Positions 21,959 to 35,627 of a stretch of DNA of 64,000 bases are shown piece by piece; positions within the stretch are counted from its first letter, which is position 1; the number at the start of each line of letters is the position of its first letter. Under the pieces are notes generated by a model, which was given only the letters and a program-made list of their open reading frames with translations, searched no databases and had not been told where the DNA came from. The stretch comes from Apostichopus japonicus (taxonomy: Eukaryota > Echinodermata > Holothuroidea > Aspidochirotida > Stichopodidae): positions 2,330,501-2,394,500 of the forward strand of contig NC_092561.1 of NCBI RefSeq assembly GCF_037975245.1, written 5' to 3'. Made by a program: the position numbers and the translations under genes.

Positions 21959-22369
21959 TTAAGGCCCGGTCACACTATACCGATTTTTTATCGGAATACT
22001 ATCCGATTTTCCCAGAGGAATCGAAACAGCCTGTTTTTCGTTCCGGTCTTCTAGCCACAGTGATAAAGGACCTGATTTGCTATCTGTTGAGCCATTCCGA
22101 TGAGGAATAGCCCTCTCCTAACTTTTGATATTGACTCCGTTTCCTATTATCGGATAGCTATCCGATTTCTCTTCCGATTTTTATCGTTTTTTGATGTGAC
22201 GTCACTTCAGAATGTAGTCCGTTCCAGAACCCCTCAGATTTGGAGTAGGTATTCGAATATTCCACTGCATTCATTACATTCACTACCGCAAACCTCACTC
22301 TTCGGCCTAAAATCGGAAAAATCGGACCGTATTCCGATAAAATATCGCTGTAGTGTGACCGGGCCTTTA
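21959..22369. mobile_element. PIF/Harbinger-type MITE in the 3' UTR
   Basis: The element (21962-22366, 405 bp) has a perfect 16-bp terminal inverted repeat, AGGCCCGGTCACACTA, that continues imperfectly inward with TCGGAA/ATCCGAT blocks. It is bounded by TTA at 21959-21961 and 22367-22369, matching the 3-bp TWA duplication of PIF/Harbinger elements. No transposase. It starts 58 bp after the BCL2L13 stop, so it is probably transcribed in its 3' UTR. Confidence 0.8.
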
Positions 22370-22821
22370 TCTATATATATATGTTTTAGCAATCTTATAA
22401 ATGTGTATTTTATCTTGTCATTCTACATGAATGCAACATGAGATTTACCTGAATGCTTAATAAGGTTTAACTTTTATGCCCCCACCCCAAAAAAAATCTT
22501 ATTTTACAAAGTTTAAAACTTATTCGTAATCAGATACCATTTAAATGGAATCAGATATTAAAGGAATATATATATTTATGACATACAATATTGATGCTTT
22601 TTATACCAGTCTTTTGGAGAAATCTTTTTAGCAGTTGGCGAATGACTAATTGTAGCAGACAATTTAGCACAGTGAACCCACCAATATATTTTGGGCCCAA
22701 GAATTGCATCATTTTGCAATAACACACTGTGTTGCCTGCAGATAGCGAAACCTTCTTGCATATAATTAGGCAGCGCCTAATGAGCATATAAAAACCTTAG
22801 GCTACGCTCAGTGGATTAACC

Positions 22822-22827
22822 AATAAA
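22822..22827 (+). promoter_or_regulatory. Candidate polyadenylation signal AATAAA
   Basis: The AATAAA hexamer I noticed on the plus strand downstream of the BCL2L13 stop, about 920 nt away. Use as the real poly(A) signal is not shown. Confidence 0.3.
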
Positions 22828-22829
22828 TA

Positions 22830-25800
22830 CAACCTAATTGGATGAGTAGAAGGTGTTGATATCTTCAGTAGCCTCAGCGGAACTTACAAGGGGACCAGAT
22901 GTATCTGGTGAATTCCTTGTGCAATTCAGGGACAGAAAATAATTAGAAGCTTCTTCATACTTTCCTGGGAAGCCATTTATAGAGGAGTTAATCTCTGTTC
23001 ATGTCCACGTCATTCAGAATACGCCCTCGTTAGGTCTTTCCTTTGTTTTGCCGTTCCAACATTTTTCTTCGTCGTCACTCTCTTTGTAGAAACGATTTGG
23101 ATATGTGAAATTGTCCTTCTACACCGTGCAAACTATGCACTGTTACACAATATGTTGTTTGGCTTCTGGGTTATTTTTAACTTTTGTCTTTGTACTTAAT
23201 TAGTTTCTGCTATGCACTCATTAGTAGTCTCGGAGTGGAGTATTTTGTCTATTTTTTGGGTTTCAATATGTTTATACTGTAAAAATTGCAATTGCAATTT
23301 GATTTCACCTGTCCCAGTAGGCTATGGCACATGTTATATTGTATATTGTTAATATCTGTAATTAGTCAATCAAGACTGTTGCATCTACATCTCGGTAGAA
23401 GTCATGTGTCATTTCTTGGAATGATGTCAAATTTACATGCACGGAGCAAGCTGCTTAATCATCCTGGTAGGCAAATGTTGCCAGGTGCATAAATGTTATC
23501 AGTTTGAGGCAACTCTTGGAAATAGTATCTCAAGTTAGCCGTTAGATTGATAAGTTAATAATTCATCATCAATGATAACAGTGTTCTATCAGATGTTGCC
23601 AGATAGCTAGATGTCTACATTTGCAGCTCATTCTGGTAAACGTTGCCAGGTGCAATATTATCTTCTGTCTCATCTTCAATGACGATGACTCTTCCTCTGG
23701 TGTTGCTAGGTGCAATTTATGTTTGCACCTCACATTTTGTTACAATGCCAAAGGCTAAGTTACCTTTGCAATCGTGCTGGCGTGCCCGTGGGTGTGTGCG
23801 TGTGTGTGTGCGTGGTATGTTTGTGTGTGGGTGGGTGTGCTCCTGGGTGTGTCTGTGTTTGTGTGACAGCTAGCTTGTAAACAGGATATCTCAACAACCA
23901 ATGTCATACATGGTAGGTAGATGCCCTGTGATGTGCAGATGTGCCCGATTGTTTTGTCAAGATGATAACTAACACGTGGTATACCTTCCATTATATGTTG
24001 CCGCATTAGTCATATATACAATCCTATTCATATTGGTGTGTGCAAGTTCATGTATGTTAACATGTATCACTTACCACACTGTGAATATGTTTGGGCATCG
24101 TTACTGCAAAACGTTTTCGGTTTTCTGGTTCACTGTAATGTCTCCTTCTGGTGTTGCCAGATACACATGTTTAAATGTTTTTTATATCTGATGTTATTAG
24201 CTACAATATAGGCTTATACCTTAATTCCATATTAATGTTACTACTTTCTCTGGTGTTACCAAATTCATTTATTAAGTATAAGTCAAACGACTGAAATAAT
24301 TTAACTGAATGCAAATAAAAAGTAAATTGTTTACAAATGTAGAAGAAGATGAAGAAAGAGACACATCAAATTGATCAACTTGAGTACAGTAAAACTTTAT
24401 TAAATTTTTTCCTGAAAGCAGTACGATTTATGTACTTAACGAAGAAAATTCATATTTTGATACTAAATATACATATTTGCAGAAAACGAAATTTTGATTT
24501 GTGCCATGCTACAAGGCAAAGTGTCAATAGGCCAGCAAAAACTATAGAAGAAAACTGCAGCAGCTAAATGAAACCAATATCAAACAATAGGGATTATCTC
24601 TCTGCAAACAAACAGTGGAGCACAAAAGTTACATCCTATGCAGCTTAGCTGCAGGATGATGCAGCCTCCTCTCAGCATCCTACAGTCCACATTGTAACTG
24701 ATTAAAGGTATGCTGTATTGGCACCAAATATGCTAGATATTCAAATATGGTCACCTTTGGTCAAAATTCTTAAACTGTCTGAAAAACAACCTTCCATGAC
24801 ATTATCCTCACACGGTCATTCAATGGGATCTTGTGTGTTCCTTAAAAATGTCTGAGAACAATTTGGAGAGTAAAGAAAAACCTGGCCATGAAAGTCCTTT
24901 TTGCAAACCTCTAGCAAGTATAGCCTGCTTTGATGTGGGGCCTATACAGACTACCTTTAAACTTGCACCTAGTCTTGTTGCTAAGGTTGGTTTTCTAGCA
25001 TACAAGCTAATAATCTATTTCGTGTACATGCATCACGGTTATAGAGCGTAGCATCACAACTATACAGCAATACTCCTCCATGGTGTCACTCGAAACTAGC
25101 TTATTATCAAAGCATCTTAATTGATAAGGCCTCAATTAAAGCAGTACACTGCCCTGAATCTCATTTGGTTTGTTTTTTATCTCAGTGTTAAGAAGGTTTC
25201 TGTCCGTCAGTCCACTACGCCATTTTTCTTTCCGACAGCACGATTCTTCGTCTGTGATAATGGACTGTATGTCATTGTGCCTTGCTACCATTCAGCAGAT
25301 GATGCATGTAACATCCATCTGCTGTGATATAACGACTACCCGTCAATCCTCTACTCTATCTATCAGATACAGTGATTCAGGGCTGTTATCTCGGTATCTT
25401 AATTAACCCTGTTCAAAGATTAAGATAGGAAATCTGCGAGGAGTTTTTAAGTCACGGTAAACATTGCAAACCTCTTACTACGTCAAATCTATGACACAAT
25501 TTTTGTTTTCCTTGCGAGAATAATTGATAGAGTGACAAGAATTTAAGATGACCTTTTTCGAACTTCTGTTTAGGTATTGTATTATATGTATGCTGTCTGT
25601 GTACAGTATTTATTGTGATAGCATCAAGGGAACTCACCACCTTCCGGAATAAATGTATTTTGCATCCATTGATGGGGTAATGGGGGGGGGGGAGGGGGTG
25701 TAACAAATAACAGACGAATTGGAAGGGAAGTTAGTAGCATAAAATACTCATTTGCTTGTATGTTCAGGCATTAACATCACAATCAGGTTTATGTAAGGAC

Positions 25801-25995
25801 AAACAAGTTGTTGGTAATTTGAATGTGTGTATGTAACAACTATACGGCATATTTATCTCATCTTTGTAGAACTTACAAAAATGAAAAAAAAAACACCCCA
25901 TCATCTTTGTTTTGAAGATCAGGACGAGTCTCGATCAAGGAATTATTAATGTCAACCATGATTTTTTTTTATTGATTTCTGTCTCTCAAATCGTT
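22830..25995. other. Intergenic stretch, no gene seen
   Basis: It includes degenerate dispersed units with gttgccaggtgca or similar at about 23475, 23643, 23700 and 24155, a GT-rich run near 23785-23860, and poly-G near 25681-25697. No coding exon was recognised. Confidence 0.45.
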
Positions 25996-26000
25996 TATTA

Positions 26001-26246
<246 letters not shown>

Positions 26247-27009
26247 TGCTCAAGATTGATCTCTTCAATTCACCCTAAGCCGCAAATTGTAACTTAACTT
26301 GAATCCATTGGCAATGAGCACAATATCCGTAAATACAGTATTGAAACGAAATAAAACCCTTCGACTATTTTCAACAAACGGCTGAAAATGTTAGATATTG
26401 CCTACTTTGTCATTATCCGTCTGATCAATCATATTTTGTATGACATATATTTTTTTGCACTTGTGAAATTGACAAAGATAATCCATTTCCATCTAGGGCT
26501 CTTCCTGGATTCATTAAAAGACTTCTACTTTTTTCTTCGTTCTTATACGATTAAGTCTTCTTTATATCGTTGTTTTCATTGAAATTATGAGAAACGGATA
26601 TATCGTGCAAGTGAAAATACGGTTATTTTACTCTTCTGTATTAATATATGTATATATCAGTGAAATATATTTTAAAATTATTTACAAGTCTGAAATATTC
26701 AGTGTTGGGTATAATTTGGTATGTTGGGTACAGTGGTTAAAACCATTGATTTTGAAATTGTTTGGATTAAATGGAAATTGTTAATTTGGGTACATAGTGT
26801 CATAAAATGTTTTTTTTTTTTGGGGGGGGGGGTGGGTGTTGTTGTTGGAAGGTGAGACAGAAAGTTGAAGAATCATAAAACGAGTCACATGGTACCAGGT
26901 ATTCTTAGTTTTGCCCTTTGTTGGGAACAAGTAAAAATCAACCTGCACACAGATAGGACACAAGGTTTCTATTTTTTAAATAGTATTAAACATATTTAAG
27001 CACTAGCAA

Positions 27010-27235
27010 ACGATTAAATAATAGTTAAACACCACTGCACACCAACAAACATAATAAAACAACATTAGATGAAACAACATTAATACAGTAAAACACCGCT
27101 GAACACCAACAAACATAATGTAACACCAAACGATAAAAACAACATTTAAACAGTTAAACACCACTGAACACCAACAAACAATGAAACACCATTCGATAAA
27201 ACAACATTTAAGCAGTTAAACACCACACCCAAGAA
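27010..27235. repeat. Degenerate ~64-bp CA-rich tandem repeat
   Basis: The block caccaacaaaca recurs near 27040, 27104 and 27169, with aaacaacatt between copies; roughly three and a half diverged units. Confidence 0.65.
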
Positions 27236-27404
27236 ACAAATCACCAAATTTACACACCAGCATACACGGATATAAACCAAGTACAAACACATTTGAGCCC
27301 ACATTAACATAAACAAACGTAACTAAACACCAACAACTTCCAGTTTAAAGCAATTCCTATGAATATTCATGAGATCTAATTGTCATGAAGGCACCATGTT
27401 TCCT

Positions 27405-27409
<5 letters not shown>

Positions 27410-27464
<55 letters not shown>
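27410..27464. repeat. (TA)n microsatellite
   Basis: Pure TA run of about 54 bp. Confidence 0.97.
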
Positions 27465-27466
<2 letters not shown>

Positions 27467-28470
27467 GAACCAGAAGAATGTTTACATTCATCGGAATAAA
27501 CATATCACGGGGATTCGTTATCTTGATTAATATGTATATATTACTGCAGGGTGTCAAATCAGGTAGTACCATTAGTAACCGTTATCATAATAAAAGTAGA
27601 ATATTTTTTTTTATAAATAACATAATAGTAAGAAGTGACGTGCACGGAATTTCAAAGGATCGTTGAGATGGTGGAGGGGGGGGGGGGGAGGTGAGGAACT
27701 TTACCTCCTTTGCAAACACCATTGATAGTAAGGTTAAGAGCCTGGTACTAGGACGGTAAGTTTTGTCAGTATGTCATGTTACAAAATGTGCACTTTGCAC
27801 TATATGGCATTAGTAAAAGTAGATCGGTTCACAACATTTCTATTTGATTTCTTTGGAAGAAGCAAATGAGAAGAAACTGATCAATGTGATTGAGAAAAGA
27901 TGAGGGAAATCCGGGGGGGGGGGGATAGGGAGGGAGGATGTACATTTAGAGGTTAAACATATTTATTTATACACAATTTATAATATGATGATCATCCAGG
28001 CTTATTACAAACTCAGATTGTTGAAAAGTTAACAGAAATGGAGGCAGGAGAGAGGCACTTTGCTTAGAAAGTTGCGTTTAATGACATTTTGAAATGTTCA
28101 TAACATTATTTGAAGATAGGAGGGTTTGTGTGATTGGGGGATCATGGGGGAGGGGGGGGGGAATGGGGGTCCTGGGGGGTTGCACTTAATTAACAATTAA
28201 ATTATGTCTTTTGGTTTCATGACCTAATGGTCGCCATGTGAAGTCACTTTTATGGTGTTTGTGTTAGGAGAAGAATATGGAAGGCACATAGGTGTTGAAT
28301 TCTTGTGAATGAATTTATCACTTCCAAAAATGTTCCAGTTTCTTTACATTTGAAATATTTAAGAGAATATACTGTTTATTTCGTTGTTTTTTGAGAGGCT
28401 AAAAAGCTACAATCTAATAAATGACTCAAATTATAAATAATATTCCATGAATACATTTATTTTGACTTGA

Positions 28471-28647
28471 TCGACTCGACACACAGTTGACAGACTGAAA
28501 GTGGTTGAAATTCCCTTAGAGAAGAGGACCGGACCCCTCGGGCCGTGTCGCATTGGCCCACCGGTTTACCGTCTGGCGCCTTCTTCCTCTTGGTCGCGAA
28601 AGATACTAAGTTCAAAGACACAGCGCCGCCAGTTGTTGGATAACTGA
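28471..28647 (+). other. Orphan GC-rich ORF, possible isolated exon
   Basis: A 58-codon open frame lies between stops, with no ATG, in the middle of AT-rich non-coding DNA. It is conspicuously GC-rich (ggccgtgtcgcattggccca region), and cacacag at about 28481-28487 could serve as an acceptor. The product would read VVEIPLEKRTGPLGPC, then RIGPPVYRLAPSSSW, and end LLDN. I do not recognise the protein, and no partner exon was found. Confidence 0.3.
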
Positions 28648-28649
28648 GC

Positions 28650-31200
28650 CAGCAGTAATTTGTGCCCCAGCCACCCCTCCCTCCCTCCTCCTTGCATTTG
28701 TTTGTCTAAGAAAACCTATTAAAGTGTGGCTCTCTTTAAACATATATTGTTGTTTTATGAAAATGAGAATAAATTATGCTCTTTCATATCCCCCCCCCCC
28801 CCTCCCTATACTGGATCCCGGAGCTTTGATCCGCTGACCCCGTCAGTCGTCCCTAACCCTCCCCCCTCCCACCCCCCTTACATGCGAAGAATGATTCGTG
28901 ATGTTACCATTATAACTAATAGAAATGTCTACTATGGAAGCGCGTGGCCGTCATAAACACAGAATTATGACGTACCCTATAACGAAATCATGATATAATG
29001 TAATTAATTTTTTGAACACAACTATATTTTACCTCATAACATTTGTGAACGTTCTTGAATAGACTTCTAACGAAAATAACCTGAAATGTTGCTACGCGAT
29101 TTTTTTTAATTGATTTCTTGTACCAATTTATGTTATAAATCTCTGTGGTAAATATTATCTCTGCGTCGTGTGGTAATTCATACGGTGGCTTAAAAGGGAC
29201 ATACGAAAGAAAAATAATTGAGATGAAAAGTCAAAATTTGAGATTTGGGGGAACTTATTTTTTTACCCTTTGTTTCTATCAAGCCACCGTAAATTAATTT
29301 AGTTCCGAACTAACGATTTTTTTGGGTCGTGTTCTTAATTACCCAATCGGAGATTATTTTGGAAAAGGTGCTGGCCTCTTTATACAGACTTGTTATTCGT
29401 TCATGTTCAAGTCACGACTCTAACTTGACTACACAATGTATATGTTAGTATATAAAATTTGACCGTAAAGTTCACAATTCACAACGCCAAAATAAACATC
29501 AAATCAAGCAAACAATAATGTTTTAATGTTAAATGTGTACAGTTTGTTGTAAAGGTCATTATCAATAATTAGTACATGCACTTCGTTATGCTATGTTTAT
29601 GACTTGGATATAAGTTTCATGCTTCCAACCTACTCTCGCGGGACGTGTTTCAATATCATCTACATTACGTGTTTACTATTGCTGAGCTTGCTCTGTACAT
29701 AAAGGCCGGGGAAACGTAACATCCGGGACTTTTTCGAATTGCAACACGTGTTACATAACATATCAGTCTATTATAGATAATCAGTGGAGTGCGAAAATAT
29801 GCTAGAAAGTCAGAAAATGGTCACCAATTTTAATTCCAAAATGTATTTTACTGTTGCTGCCATTCGCCAGCTCCAATTAACTTATCTCAATCATACATGT
29901 AGTAAATGAAGACTCTTTCTCCTCACGTATCCAGAAAATAATTTAGACTGTCAACACTCCCCAGGACAAATATTTCTAACAAAAACTAATAAATAACAAT
30001 GATAATAAAATGAGCAGATATATCTTGTAACACTTTGGCGCCTATTCTGACGGCTATCAATGTTTTCACTTTATTTCTTCACACCTTTTCTCCTTCAGTG
30101 TTTATCATATTTATTTCTTTTCTTTTTCTAATGTATAAATTGCACTTCTTTTAACAGTTTGTCCATTGTTGATCAATTATTTACGCATGCGTGATTTTAA
30201 CACATGGCTATAGTCACCTCGTTAGTGTTGCTACTGAGACTGCTTTCTTGCTTGCTCTGAGTTGTCAAGACATATATAGGAAAGTAAACATTTGTGTGTG
30301 AGACTATAGAACGACAGATCCATCGATCGTTGTTGTTCTATTAATGGTAAAACAAACGTATTACGCCAAGGTGATAAAAGCCTTGCTGCTCATATTTGAC
30401 GGGTTCAGGGTGTGCCTGTGTTTTTTAATCTTTGTCTCACACGAAACTGTGACGTGACTTGAACATTAGAGAATTTCCGTTTTTTCGTTGCCCGGTTACC
30501 AAGTAATGAAGAATTCTGGAAAACAGTTATTTGATGTTTTCAGACTCAGGTATATACCTGGTCAAATGTATTGACTTGGGAAGATGACTTGATTAAAGAG
30601 CAAATATGAAGTTTGTTAACGATATAATTCTTTAAGGGATTCTTATTTATAAACATGACGTATATTTGACAATAAGACTTGTCGTATATGTCAAACGGGT
30701 TCTAGGTATATTATGTCTGCCAAATGCGTACATGCATACAAATGTGCTTGTTCCATTCATTTGATCGATCAAACTTCATTTTAAAAGTAATGTATCGCTA
30801 TCTGTACGGATCTTCTAGTGAAGGACTAACAAAGCTCATATAACGTTAAACATGCGTAACTACGCTGATGTATATTTGCCAGTGTGTACGTTAGAGCTGT
30901 ACAACTGCACGCTTACTCGTGCGTGCGACGGAGATACATTGACCTCATACGTGTTCACTACGTCAACACTGTTTAGCTGCAAACAGAGCAATACGTGCTT
31001 TCGAAACCACACTGACGGTGTGCACTATTTTACGCGATATTTACCCGAATCATACATGTATAGTTGCACGTAGACCTTTGCGTTGGTACGTAAATCGCCG
31101 CGTCGAAGTTACATCGATTGCTGTAATTGATCATAGAAATACCTTAAGCAACGATACATTCCCTAAGGCTTTTAAGATGCTTTTATATTTTCTTCATTAG
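28650..31200. other. Intergenic stretch, one small TIR element
   Basis: No gene recognised. It holds the 111-bp inverted-repeat element at 29181-29291, listed separately, and poly-C near 28790-28802. Confidence 0.45.
29181..29291. mobile_element. Miniature 111-bp inverted-repeat element
   Basis: TACGGTGGCTT (29181-29191) and AAGCCACCGTA (29281-29291) are perfect 11-bp inverted repeats around 89 bp. Flanks are aattca and aattaa, an imperfect candidate target duplication. A very short MITE is plausible. Confidence 0.45.
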
Positions 31201-31201
31201 A

Positions 31202-31292
31202 TGACTTTAACCCCCTTCTAACCCCCACGAACCTCTCTACGTTATATGATTTAAACCCCTTCGAACCCCCACGAACCTCTCCGCATTATATG
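31202..31292. repeat. 44-bp tandem duplication, two copies
   Basis: acccccacgaacctctc recurs with a 44-bp period (31221 and 31265), inside two similar units. Confidence 0.7.
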
Positions 31293-31373
31293 ACTTTTGC
31301 GATGAACAATAGTCTACAAATACAATTGACTGGTGACTTTCTGTATAGCATGCGCACCCCCAAACACCTCCCC

Positions 31374-31412
31374 ATCCCACCCCACCCCACCCCACCCCAC
31401 CCCACCCCACCG
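31374..31412. repeat. (CCCCA)n pentanucleotide run
   Basis: About seven CCCCA units. The complementary strand reads (TGGGG)n and could form a G-quadruplex. Confidence 0.9.
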
Positions 31413-32947
31413 GGGCCCGTTTAAATGTAAGAACCGGTTATGCTATAAATTAAATGAATGAACCGTGCTTTCATTTCGCAACAGATTACAACATACCATT
31501 TCTTAGCGTACAAATAACAAATGCACAGTATGTGGCAGGTCAAAGGTTATGTAGGCCCATAGGGTCCATTACACTGTATGTGACCATGGACTTCGGAAAT
31601 AGCTCCATGATGGAAGAGTCGCCGCGGGAGGGGAAGGGGGGTGGCGGCGTTTATAATGATGATCTCCGTCAATGGGGGCGGGGGGGGGGGGCGTTTCAGA
31701 ATGATGATCTCCGTCATTATAAAGTATATATGCATCTTTAAAATTGTACAATACCCAAAGTGTCCGTTATTAGCAAACTTCGTTCATTTATTTTATTACG
31801 AAAAACAAATTCTGCCAGAAATTCATCTATTTAAAGAAACAGTTATTTTGGGGGTTTCCTGTATTCTTTTCCACACACGACCACATTTGTGTTTGTACAA
31901 AGGTCAAGGACATAGAAAAGCCAAGCTCACCCTTACCGGAAAATGTTTAATTACTATATTGGACTCGATGATATTTCTACAATATGTCCTAGCTATAAAA
32001 CTGCAGCCGTGGAAACCAAACACCTGATTACTTAAAGTCACACAGGAAGCCATGGCAACCTACAACGAATCCTTTCAGTCTATTATTTTCTTTTCTACTA
32101 CTTTTTCTTTCGTTTCATAAAGCCGACTGCAAGACTTGCGGCCAGCGTGTATAGCCTATCTATATATATAAGGATATAATCACCAGTAATATATATATAG
32201 ACTGAATACCATTGCGTTGTAATTACAGATTTAATCAGCCTTACGGAACCAAGTCACATTGTTGTTACTATAGTAGCTAAGTCGTTAGGTTATCAAGGTT
32301 CCCATTGCAAACGTACTTCGGGCTTACGGATTGAATAAACGTATAACACAACTGGCAGCGTGGGAGAAGGAACGAGTTGGTGATTGTCTTATTTATCAGG
32401 TAGGTCAATTTCTCATGCTTAATCAATAATCAGCCTTTCAAAAGTGTTTGTGCTTGACAACCTTATATCTTATACGTTGTATATTAAAAGCTGTTATGTG
32501 TAGTATAGATGCTATGGCGTTTAGTATAGGTTGCTATGTATAGACTTCGGGTAAACTGCAGCAAGTTGTATACTCACTGCATCGTGAGTTAGAATTGAAA
32601 GTTACTAGGTAAAACAGGCGATAGATAAGTGCTATAAATTAATTCGCGTCAAATTTTATGTTTGAAGTGTAAAGAGTGTGTTATATATACATATATGTAT
32701 ATTGTTTTGTTAACTGCAGGCCTAACTATACATGTATGGATATCACATATAAAATGTCGCCATTGGCCCTGCATGAGGACGATTTTATTCAGTTTTTAAA
32801 GTTACTTATATATTTCGAAGTATTGAAACTGGTAATTTTACTAAGTCACTTCGGATTTTGTTGTTGTTGCTATTTTTGGAAGGCTTACATATTGAATCTA
32901 AAAAAAAACAGTAGGCTGTAACATAAATATATTATGATGGCAGGTTG

Positions 32948-33402
32948 CTTTATACCAGGGGTTCCCTAACTGGGGTGCATGAACCCCCAGGGGGTGCGTG
33001 AGTCCATCCCAGGGGATTCGTGAGACGTTTCTGAAAGTCAAAACTAGAGTACTTTTCGTTGAACTAAAATATGATATATCATATAATTTAGTAATGTAAA
33101 AAAGTCGTACAAACGTATCGACAAACTCATTTCCCGTTCCATACGCATATGTTGCCATAGTAGTACCGTACCTGAATAACTGAATTATGAAACAGACACA
33201 GGCCGCAATATTTGTTCATCTCTTGTTTTTTTCCATTACAATATTACACTATGAAGTTGATCTTTTACGAAACACTGTTATGCGTATATTATAGTATAAT
33301 AATGACTCAGATCGTGTCTCGAAAAGTTGGGGGTTCGTGGACAACTCTGACATCCACAGGGGGTTCGTGAGGGGATGAAGTTAGGGAAACCCTGCTTTAT
33401 AC
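32948..33402. mobile_element. hAT-type MITE with 8-bp TSD
   Basis: The element (32956-33394, 439 bp) has ends CAGGGGTTCCCTAACT and, inverted, CAGGGTTTCCCTAACT, bounded by a perfect CTTTATAC duplication at 32948-32955 and 33395-33402. Both features fit hAT. The interior has several gggttcgtga-like blocks and no transposase. Confidence 0.9.
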
Positions 33403-34334
33403 GGTACTATACTTTCAAAATATTTTCAAAACATTCAGGAATACATAGCCTATATCCATTGATATATCGTTCGTGGGTCCATGTGAGTACGGGACATGAT
33501 GGCTAGGTTATGAAGGGGTGTGGGTTATGATGGGGGTGGGGGTAGGTTGTCATATGTGAGCAATGTGTCCTCCAGACACGATATTCTATCATGCATTCAC
33601 CGCCTAAGTTACTATGCATGCATTTACTACAAGTGTGTCAGGGTCTTCACTACACTATACAGGCGCGTATCCAGGATTTTCTAACCCGGGGGGCGCGAAT
33701 TACTATCTAAGCGGAGCGCCACCATCGGTTGGCGCGGAGCGTACAAGAAAATTTCTGGGTTTGATACCCCCCAGATCACCGGAAATGGCACTTCTCGGGC
33801 TTGAAAATGACCAAGCAGATGTACACTTTTGCCTGAGAACCAAGTATTTCCCAAAAGTGTTTTTTTTTCTATCCATAACCTTTTTGAAGATTGTGATCAG
33901 TCACACATCATGTTCGACCTGATTGCATGTCCTATGGATCATTGCTTTTGTAGGTGATTCTACGTCACGGCCCACAATATCCGAAAGCCCCACTTTTCAA
34001 GGAATTTAAGCCCATTATTTGTTGAGAATTTGAAAATTCACACTTTTCGTGAATAAAAATCACTTCAAAACATACCCATAATGTTGCACACAATTCAATC
34101 TATGGACAACTAATATAGAAAAACCTCCTTGAACCCCTAATAGACAGGTCAAAATTGCACGAGTAGAGGAAAGTATGATGAAGAATGTTGGTGAGGAAAT
34201 TTTCGAAAAATTCAGACACAGTTAATTTATTGGTGTATAAATATTAAAACCTCTTATAATGGCTATTATAAAACTTGGTTGAAGGAAATGAAAAATAGCA
34301 GATATTTCCGATATCAGGTATATCGAAACCGAAC

Positions 34335-34789
34335 ACTACACACATAGGCGTAGGTCCCGTAGGAGGCGGGGGCTGCAGCCCCCCCCCCCCCGCAACCATT
34401 TTTTTCCACATTTTTTTCGGGCACCTACTGAAAGAAAAATAAATAGCAATGAATAGCTTAAAAATGATCTCCTTGGTAATTAAAATAAAGTTGTAAGCTT
34501 GGCCGACATTACTACTGTAAAAGAGAGTTTTGACATAAATGGATCTGTATGGTTTTTCTCCATCTACATAAGACATTTGGTTGTTTACATTAGCATCCGG
34601 CGGTATACTGTGCAACTTTAACGGACCGTTAGGTAAACGATGTCATGCAATGTAATGACCCATGCTTGCTTATATGATATTGACATCGATATGTTGAACG
34701 CGCGCTTCGCGCGCGAACATTTTGGCTTTCTTTCGGGCAAGTCGTTACAGCCCCAAATCCAATTGGGCTCCTACGCCTTTGACTACACA
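34335..34789. mobile_element. Nested hAT-type MITE with 8-bp TSD
   Basis: The element (34343-34781, 439 bp) starts CATAGGCGTAGG and, inverted from the right, CAAAGGCGTAGG. A perfect 8-bp duplication, ACTACACA, lies at 34335-34342 and 34782-34789. It contains a poly-C tract and a GC-rich palindrome near 34698-34716. No transposase. Confidence 0.88.
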
Positions 34790-35399
34790 TAGACAGTTTT
34801 GAGGCTGTTCATTTTTGAACATGCATTTCAGTGCTCACTGATATGATGTTATATCTGCACTTTGCTTTACAAATTCGAACAGGCGTGTAGCGAGTAATTG
34901 CCAAGGGAGGGGCGAAGCCTGTAGGCAAACTATCTAAGCGAAGCGCCACCATGAGTTGGCGCGAAGCGTACAAGAAAAATTTTGGCCGAAAATACCTCCC
35001 AGATCGCTGGAAATGACACTTCCCAGGCCTTGTAAGTTGCATCTAAGCATTGTCTATTTTGAAATTACTAGCGATGTCATAAAGAAAATTTGCTCGGGGG
35101 GGGGGGGGCGGTCGCCCCCTTCCCGAAATGCGTCATGTTCCCCGACGACTCGGTCGAGTTCAAGACCAGCCACAGTTGGTTCCATATAGCACAATTGTAC
35201 AATTGTTTAAGGCGTCCATACACACACACGCGTTATGATAGACCATATATAGTATTTATATAGATACATTAGTGAGAGAGGGAAAATGGAAATGTCAAAA
35301 CTGGAGTTGTCGGTGTAAGGGGTAGGGTGTGGCGCACACCCCCTCCGTAATCCTTGATCTGTCACTGGCTACCCTGTGTATATAATAGGGATCAGCGCT

Positions 35400-35580
35400 T
35401 TAACTATGACTGTTCCTCTTTCTCTTCCCGAGGTCTTGGCTATCTTCTACTACCTCCTTTTCTCCTTTTTCTCTCTTTTTTCTTTTTCTTTTCCCTTCCT
35501 TTCTCTCCTCCTTTTCTTTTTTCCCCCTCCTTTTCCCTTTTTTCTTCTCTTTTTTTTTCTCTCCTCTTTTCCTTACCCGG
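35400..35580. repeat. Polypyrimidine-rich stretch
   Basis: C/T-only sequence of about 150 nt inside the composite element; low complexity. Confidence 0.7.
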
Positions 35581-35627
35581 GGGGCGCGCGCCCCCAACGC
35601 CCCCCCCCTGGATACGCACCTGCTATA

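Larger units (their letters stand above)
33655..35627. mobile_element. Composite TIR element with nested hAT insertion
   Basis: The left end CAGGCGCGTATCCAGG (33660) and the inverted right end CAGGTGCGTATCCAGG (ending 35622) differ at one base. CTATA flanks both sides (33655-33659 and 35623-35627). Inside lie a nested hAT copy (34343-34781) and two copies of the GCGCCACC...GGTTGGCGC core (33707 and 34935). A 5-bp flank match is weaker than the 8 bp expected for hAT, so the outer boundaries are tentative. Confidence 0.5.

Noticed and set aside
24820..25051. Short ORFs on both strands with repeat-like composition
   Set aside because: No recognisable domain, no splice context, and the two strands are equally open.
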